From positions 1-10,607 of the forward strand of contig JAUPMA010000062.1 in NCBI GenBank assembly GCA_030836935.1: a stretch of DNA of 10,607 bases, written 5' to 3'. The notes below the pieces were generated by a model, which was not told the origin of the DNA, did no database searches, and worked only from the letters and a program-made list of their open reading frames with translations. The stretch's first letter is position 1; each line of letters begins with the position of its first letter. This DNA comes from Pseudomonadota bacterium. GTDB taxonomy: Bacteria; Pseudomonadota; Gammaproteobacteria; SZUA-229. A program made the position numbers and the translations under genes. Of the stretch, positions 7,004-10,607 are shown in pieces.

Positions 7004-7067
7004 AGAAGTAGCAAGTGACAAGTAGCAGGTTGCAAGGAAAAGCTATTACTTGCAACTTGCTACTTCG
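7004..7067. repeat. Palindromic intergenic repeat, copy 3 (gyrA/serC junction)
   Basis: This copy lies just downstream of the gyrA stop. GAAGTAGCAAGT (7005-7016) pairs perfectly with ACTTGCTACTTC (7055-7066) over 12 bp. A competing pairing joins 7020-7036 with 7049-7065, with 16 of 17 bases matching and the one exception a possible G-U pair. The left side holds AAGTAGCA twice (7006 and 7020), so the two structures exclude each other. The core GCAAGGAAAAG (7032-7042) is the reverse complement of the copy 2 core, so this copy has the opposite orientation. After the hairpin the gyrA-sense strand continues ATTAAAAAAC, an A-run and not a T-run, so an intrinsic gyrA terminator is not supported. Confidence 0.85.
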
Positions 7068-7073
7068 CCCTGG

Positions 7074-9623
7074 CTACTCTGATGCATCATCACCATCAAT
7101 ACACTCGACACGTTCAATCTCAACCAGCTTTTCACCTTCGCTCAAACGTATCAGCATCACACCCTGGGTGTTACGACCCATGTCACGCACTTCGTCCACC
7201 GAGGTGCGTACCAGTGTGCCACCATTGGAAATGAGCATGATTTCATCGCCCGCTTTCACCTGCACGGCGCCAATCACTGCACCGTTGCGTTCCGAAGTCT
7301 GGATCGAAATCACGCCCTGGGTACCACGTCCCTTGCAGGGATAATCACTGGAAACAGTACGTTTGCCATAACCGTTTTCAGTAGCGGTGAGAATGGACGC
7401 TTCATCATCCACCACAATCAAACCGATAACTTTATGGTTCTCACCCAATTTAATACCGCGCACACCAGCCGCCGTGCGGCCCATCGGACGCACAGCGCTT
7501 TCGGCAAAACGCACCGCCTTGCCTGCCGATGACAACAGCATGATGTCTTTGCTGCCATCGGTCAGCGCCACATCCACCAGCACATCCTCTTCACGCAAAT
7601 CCACCGCAATAATGCCGGCAGTACGTGGCCGTGAGAAGTTCTCCAGCGAAGTTTTCTTCACCGTGCCGGAACTGGTGGCCATGAAAATATAATGCTTGTC
7701 GTCGTATTCGCGTATTGGCAACACGGCGTTGATGCGTTCACCCTGCTCCAGTGGCAATAAATTCACCAGCGGTTTGCCGCGTGATCCACGGCTGGCCATA
7801 GGCAACTCGTACACCTTGATCCAGTACGCCTTGCCGCGGCTGGAGAAACACAACAACGTGTCGTGCGTACTGGCAATAAACAGCTTGTCAATGAAATCTT
7901 CATCTTTCATGCGCGTGGCGGATTTGCCCTTGCCGCCGCGACGCTGGGTGGCGTAATCGGTGAGCGGTTGTGACTTGGCATAACCTTCGTGCGAAAACGT
8001 CACCAAAACATCTTCTTCGGTAATCAGGTCTTCCATGGACAGATCGAGCTGGCTGACAATAATTTCGCTGCGGCGTTTGTCACCGTAGTTGTCGCGTATG
8101 GCAATCAACTCATTGCGAATCACTTCCAGCAGTTTTTCCGGGCTGGATAAAATCTCCAGCAGTTGCAAAATAAGCTCCAGTATTTCCCTGAACTCGGTGA
8201 CGATTTTATCCTGCTCAAGACCGGTCAAACGGTGCAGGCGCAATTCCAGAATTGCCTGCGCCTGCTCTTCTGACAAATGATAACCATCGGCTTTCAGACC
8301 AAAGTGCGCCAGCAAGCTTTCCGGTCGCGAGACTTCAGCACCGGCGCGTGCCAGCATGTCGGTGACGGCACCCGGTTGCCAGACAGTGGCCACCAGTTGT
8401 TCTTTCGCTTCCGCCGGACTGGGTGAACGCTTGATGAGTGCTATAACTTCGTCAATGTTGGCCAGCGCAACTGCGAGACCTTCCAGAATGTGGCCGCGTT
8501 CACGCGCCTTGCGCAGTTCAAAAATAGTCCGGCGGGTCACCACTTCGCGGCGATGCCGCACAAAGGCTTCAAGTATCTGTTTCAGATTCAGCAACCGCGG
8601 CTGGCCATCTACCAGCGCCACCATGTTGATACCAAACACGGTCTGCATGGAAGTTTGCTGATACAGATTATTCAGCACCACTTCACCGACTTCGCCGCGG
8701 CGCAATTCAATCACGATGCGCATGCCGTCCTTGTCAGACTCATCGCGGATTTCGGTAATGCCTTCGATTTTCTTTTCTTTCACCAGCTCGGCAATGCGTT
8801 CGATCAGCTTTGCCTTGTTTACCTGATAGGGCAGCTCATGCACCAGAATGGTTTGCTTGCCCTGCCTGTTTTCCTCAACTACTTCAGCCCGCGCACGCAT
8901 GTACATGCGGCCACGGCCCGTACGATAGGCTTCGCGGATACCCTTGACGCCATTGATGATGGCCGCCGTCGGCAAATCCGGCCCCGGCAAATGATCCATC
9001 AGGGTTTCGATCGAAATTGCCGGATCATCAATCAGAGCCAGACAGGCATTCACCACTTCAGTGAGATTATGCGGCGGGATATTGGTCGCCATGCCGACGG
9101 CAATACCGGCCGAGCCGTTAACCAGCAGGTTGGGAATGCGCGCCGGGAATACTGTGGGTTCTTTTTCGGAGCCGTCGTAGTTGGCATCCCAATCCACGGT
9201 TTCCTTGTCCAGGTCATGCAGCATCTCATGGGCGATTTTCGCCATGCGCACTTCGGTATAACGCATCGCCGCCGGGGAGTCACCGTCCACTGAACCAAAG
9301 TTACCCTGACCATCCACCAGCATGTAACGCATGGAAAACGGCTGCGCCATGCGCACCATGGTGTCGTATACCGCAGTATCACCGTGGGGGTGGTATTTAC
9401 CGATCACGTCACCGACGATACGGGCAGATTTCTTGTAAGCCTTGTTCCAGTCGTTACCGAGCTCGCTCATGGCGTAGAGCACACGGCGATGCACCGGTTT
9501 CAGACCATCTCGCACATCCGGCAAGGCACGTCCCACAATCACGCTCATGGCGTAATCGAGGTAGGACTGGCGCATTTCATCTTCTAGATTGACTGGAAAT
9601 ATTTCTTTGGCAAATTCAGCCAT
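7074..9623 (-). CDS. gyrA: DNA gyrase subunit A
   Basis: GyrA is the DNA breakage-reunion subunit of gyrase (A2B2 with GyrB), which introduces negative supercoils. The 849 residues include the N-terminal winged-helix and tower region and a C-terminal beta-pinwheel. The catalytic tyrosine is Tyr122 in AMRYTE. The quinolone-resistance region reads [13 protein letters not shown] (75-87), with Thr83 and Asp87 in E. coli numbering, which here is identical. The GyrA box QRRGGKG sits at 560-566, so this is gyrase and not ParC. The C-terminus ends in a short acidic tail, DGDDASE, shorter than in E. coli (875 residues). The start at 9623 aligns with the E. coli N-terminus (PVNLEDE against PVNIEEE). 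No strong Shine-Dalgarno is visible before the ATG. Confidence 0.99.
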   Translation of the reverse strand: MAEFAKEIFPVNLEDEMRQSYLDYAMSVIVGRALPDVRDGLKPVHRRVLYAMSELGNDWNKAYKKSARIVGDVIGKYHPHGDTAVYDTMVRMAQPFSMRYMLVDGQGNFGSVDGDSPAAMRYTEVRMAKIAHEMLHDLDKETVDWDANYDGSEKEPTVFPARIPNLLVNGSAGIAVGMATNIPPHNLTEVVNACLALIDDPAISIETLMDHLPGPDLPTAAIINGVKGIREAYRTGRGRMYMRARAEVVEENRQGKQTILVHELPYQVNKAKLIERIAELVKEKKIEGITEIRDESDKDGMRIVIELRRGEVGEVVLNNLYQQTSMQTVFGINMVALVDGQPRLLNLKQILEAFVRHRREVVTRRTIFELRKARERGHILEGLAVALANIDEVIALIKRSPSPAEAKEQLVATVWQPGAVTDMLARAGAEVSRPESLLAHFGLKADGYHLSEEQAQAILELRLHRLTGLEQDKIVTEFREILELILQLLEILSSPEKLLEVIRNELIAIRDNYGDKRRSEIIVSQLDLSMEDLITEEDVLVTFSHEGYAKSQPLTDYATQRRGGKGKSATRMKDEDFIDKLFIASTHDTLLCFSSRGKAYWIKVYELPMASRGSRGKPLVNLLPLEQGERINAVLPIREYDDKHYIFMATSSGTVKKTSLENFSRPRTAGIIAVDLREEDVLVDVALTDGSKDIMLLSSAGKAVRFAESAVRPMGRTAAGVRGIKLGENHKVIGLIVVDDEASILTATENGYGKRTVSSDYPCKGRGTQGVISIQTSERNGAVIGAVQVKAGDEIMLISNGGTLVRTSVDEVRDMGRNTQGVMLIRLSEGEKLVEIERVECIDGDDASE

Positions 9624-9868
9624 AGGGGTGTGTTATCCGTTGTTTATTTTAATGTCGCAAAGCGACACTCGCTTACCCTCTCCCCCTCGCGGGAGAGGGG
9701 GAACCATGGGCGTGAGCCCATGGTGGAAGAGGGAAACGAACTTGTTCGTTAAGTGCCCGGCAGCCCGTTTTCTATGTGTGATTTGGGGCATGCATGAAAG
9801 GGCAAAATACTAACATGAATCAGTGGTTAACACGAAGCTAAAGGCGGGGTAAAACGGTGGGGACAGGA
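9624..9868. other. gyrA upstream region with possible promoter
   Basis: These 245 bp lie between the end of the DUF1249 gene and the gyrA ATG, and should carry the gyrA promoter and leader. The half next to gyrA is the multi-hairpin block described separately. A possible -10 box, TAAAAT, lies on the minus strand at 9651-9646, but no good -35 is correctly spaced. Further upstream (about 9795-9835) the minus strand is AT-richer, with TGTTAGTATTTT and TTAACC, again without a convincing promoter pair. I see no protein-coding gene in either direction. Confidence 0.4.
9653..9750. repeat. Cluster of perfect short inverted repeats upstream of gyrA
   Basis: Five perfect stems lie within 98 bp. TGTCGC/GCGACA (9653-9658, 9662-9667; loop AAA) competes with AAGCGA/TCGCTT (9660-9665, 9669-9674; loop CAC). 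CCCTCTCCC/GGGAGAGGG (9676-9684, 9691-9699; 6-base loop) is followed by ACCATGGGC/GCCCATGGT (9703-9711, 9716-9724; loop GTGA). Last is AACGAAC/GTTCGTT (9735-9741, 9744-9750; loop TT). In addition CCCTCT (9676-9681) could pair with AGAGGG (9728-9733), enclosing the middle hairpins. The CCCTCTCCC...GGGAGAGGG motif resembles dispersed intergenic repeats of other Proteobacteria; copies elsewhere in this genome cannot be checked here. A terminator for the upstream gene is possible, but there is no T-tract. Confidence 0.75.
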
Positions 9869-10375
9869 CTAGTCGTCAACCAGCCCGGCAGCGGTGCGGA
9901 TATGACTGGAAATGGCTTCCCTGGCTTGCAGCACAAACGGCTCAAAACTGTGACCCTGACGCAGGCAGTAACCCACCCACTTGTAGAGAAAACGGTTCAG
10001 CCGCCACTTCTCCAGCAAGGCATCGGCCGGCAGGTCATCCAGAATCAACCGGCCATGGTGCAAATGCCCCGCCATCACCTCGGCCAGGCGAGCATCGTGG
10101 TAGATGCGAATCTTGAGGTTCGGCTCCATCTGCAAGCCATGCTCGCCGGGAAAGCAGTAACTGAGATACAGGGTGCTGGTATAGCGGCTGCGCTCGGTGA
10201 TTTTGAGATACAGATCCAGATGCCCGGCTGCACGAGAAATCACCGCCTCATCCAGTGCAAACAAATCCGGTATCAGTTTGCGCAGGCGAATAAAATTGCT
10301 CTCATACAAATCCATGAGGCTGACAAAACCGCGCGGCGCCACATCTTCACAACCGTAATTTGCATTCTGTTTCAT
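9869..10375 (-). CDS. DUF1249 (YqiB-like) family protein, function unknown
   Basis: I recognise this 168-residue protein as a relative of E. coli YqiB (DUF1249). Supporting motifs are LYESNFIRLRKLIPDL (23-38), ITERSRYTSTLYL (59-71), the family hallmark RIYHDARLAEV (90-100) and EKWRLNRFLYKWVGYCL (122-138). It has no signal peptide or membrane segment and is probably cytoplasmic. It carries about 20 residues beyond the usual family end (after 145). The molecular function of the family is not known to me. In E. coli yqiB sits in the nudF-cpdA-parE neighbourhood; here it is next to gyrA, and any link to gyrase is only positional. There is no obvious Shine-Dalgarno before the ATG at 10375; the in-frame ATG for MDLYESNF (residue 21) is an alternative start, though homologues usually have a short N-terminal lead. 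Confidence 0.88.
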   Translation of the reverse strand: MKQNANYGCEDVAPRGFVSLMDLYESNFIRLRKLIPDLFALDEAVISRAAGHLDLYLKITERSRYTSTLYLSYCFPGEHGLQMEPNLKIRIYHDARLAEVMAGHLHHGRLILDDLPADALLEKWRLNRFLYKWVGYCLRQGHSFEPFVLQAREAISSHIRTAAGLVDD

Positions 10376-10463
10376 GGAGGAAGTGTAGCAGCTGATATTT
10401 GCCGGAAGACCATAAATAAATAATTCAGCCCGATGATAAATCCCGTGAACCTGTTTACTTATG

Positions 10464-10481
10464 CGTCAACCGGAATTGACG
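10464..10481. repeat. Short inverted repeat between the dockerin-like gene and the DUF1249 gene
   Basis: CGTCAA (10464-10469) and TTGACG (10476-10481) form a perfect 6 bp stem with a 6-base loop, 17 bases downstream of the stop codon of the rightmost gene. The position suits a terminator for that gene, but the minus strand continues CATAAG without a T-run, so the call is weak. Confidence 0.3.
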
Positions 10482-10497
10482 TAAAAACTATCGCAAA

Positions 10498-10607
10498 TCA
10501 ATATTCAGCACTGCCAATCGCCTTGCGGGTAATAATCAGCAAGTCACCCAGATTAAACACACCATCAGGTGATGGCACACCATTAACCAGCGGCGCAACA
10601 TCACCTC
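10498..10607 (-). CDS. C-terminal fragment of a protein with a dockerin-like (EF-hand type) ending
   Basis: The minus strand is open from the window edge to TGA at 10498-10500, giving 35 residues. They begin GDVAPLVNG and continue SPDGVFNLGDLLIITRKAIG before a short tail, SAEY. This matches the dockerin-type pattern GDV...DG.(I/V/F)N..DLL...R..(I/L)G, in which the Asp/Asn positions of an EF-hand-like loop (D-G-x-x-N-x-x-D) bind calcium. In Gram-negative bacteria single motifs of this kind often end large secreted or surface proteins. The rest of the gene lies outside the window, so the type of protein is unknown. It is too short for a standard ORF cut-off, but the motif and stop placement make it credible. 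Confidence 0.7.
   Translation of the reverse strand, partial: GDVAPLVNGVPSPDGVFNLGDLLIITRKAIGSAEY

Noticed and set aside
7004..7067. Intrinsic terminator of gyrA
   Set aside because: The hairpin is strong, but the transcribed strand continues with an A-run rather than the required T-run.
8490..9293. 267-codon open frame on the plus strand opposite gyrA
   Set aside because: It lies entirely antisense to the conserved gyrA reading frame, and its translation is rich in His, Gln and Arg with no recognisable motif. It is a shadow of codon bias.
9646..9674. Promoter with TTGCGA as -35 and GATAAC as -10 for gyrA
   Set aside because: The spacing is 17 bp, but each box matches only four of six bases and the start would fall almost at the ATG, leaving no room for a leader.
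9857..10423. 188-codon plus-strand frame opposite the DUF1249 gene
   Set aside because: The minus-strand frame carries conserved YqiB motifs, while the plus-strand product matches nothing I know and has no supported start.

Overview
The window looks like a chromosomal core segment from a gammaproteobacterium outside the enteric lineage. The evidence is the minus-strand order gyrA > serC > (serA) > pheA > hisC > tyrA > aroA, which is the conserved gyrA-to-rpsA block known from Pseudomonas and its relatives, and the presence of a YqiB/DUF1249-family gene upstream. Every recognised gene is on the minus strand, so transcription runs from high to low coordinates. The organism cannot be named from this sequence alone.

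Layout in transcription order. (1) 10607-10498: the last 35 codons of a protein that ends in a dockerin-like, EF-hand-type motif. (2) 10375-9869: a DUF1249 protein. (3) 9868-9624: a non-coding stretch packed with perfect short inverted repeats. (4) 9623-7074: full-length gyrA. (5) serC (6928-5849) and serA (5736-4573), two enzymes of serine synthesis. (6) pheA (4492-3404), hisC (3374-2241) and tyrA (2244-1387), which together take chorismate to phenylalanine and tyrosine. (7) aroA (1288 to the window edge), which makes the direct precursor of chorismate and lacks only its C-terminal end here.

The genes form one amino-acid cluster. SerA and SerC convert 3-phosphoglycerate to phosphoserine. AroA supplies EPSP for chorismate. 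PheA, a bifunctional chorismate mutase/prephenate dehydratase with an ACT domain, and TyrA, prephenate dehydrogenase, split the flux at prephenate. HisC probably serves both histidinol-phosphate and aromatic transamination. Compared with the Pseudomonas arrangement, serA has been added between serC and pheA, and tyrA and aroA are separate genes rather than one fusion.

The most unusual structure is between the genes. Two junctions, pheA/hisC and hisC/tyrA, are tight or overlapping. The other four (gyrA/serC, serC/serA, serA/pheA, tyrA/aroA) are 80-145 bp gaps, and each holds a long palindromic repeat. Three of these four share a core (CTTTTCCTTGC or a one-base variant) and the same nested-arm design, so they look like copies of one dispersed intergenic element. 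The fourth is a different palindrome, and a third kind, with several hairpins in a row, lies upstream of gyrA. None has the T-tract of an intrinsic terminator. I see no tRNA, rRNA, CRISPR array, transposase or phage gene, and no clearly new multi-gene system.
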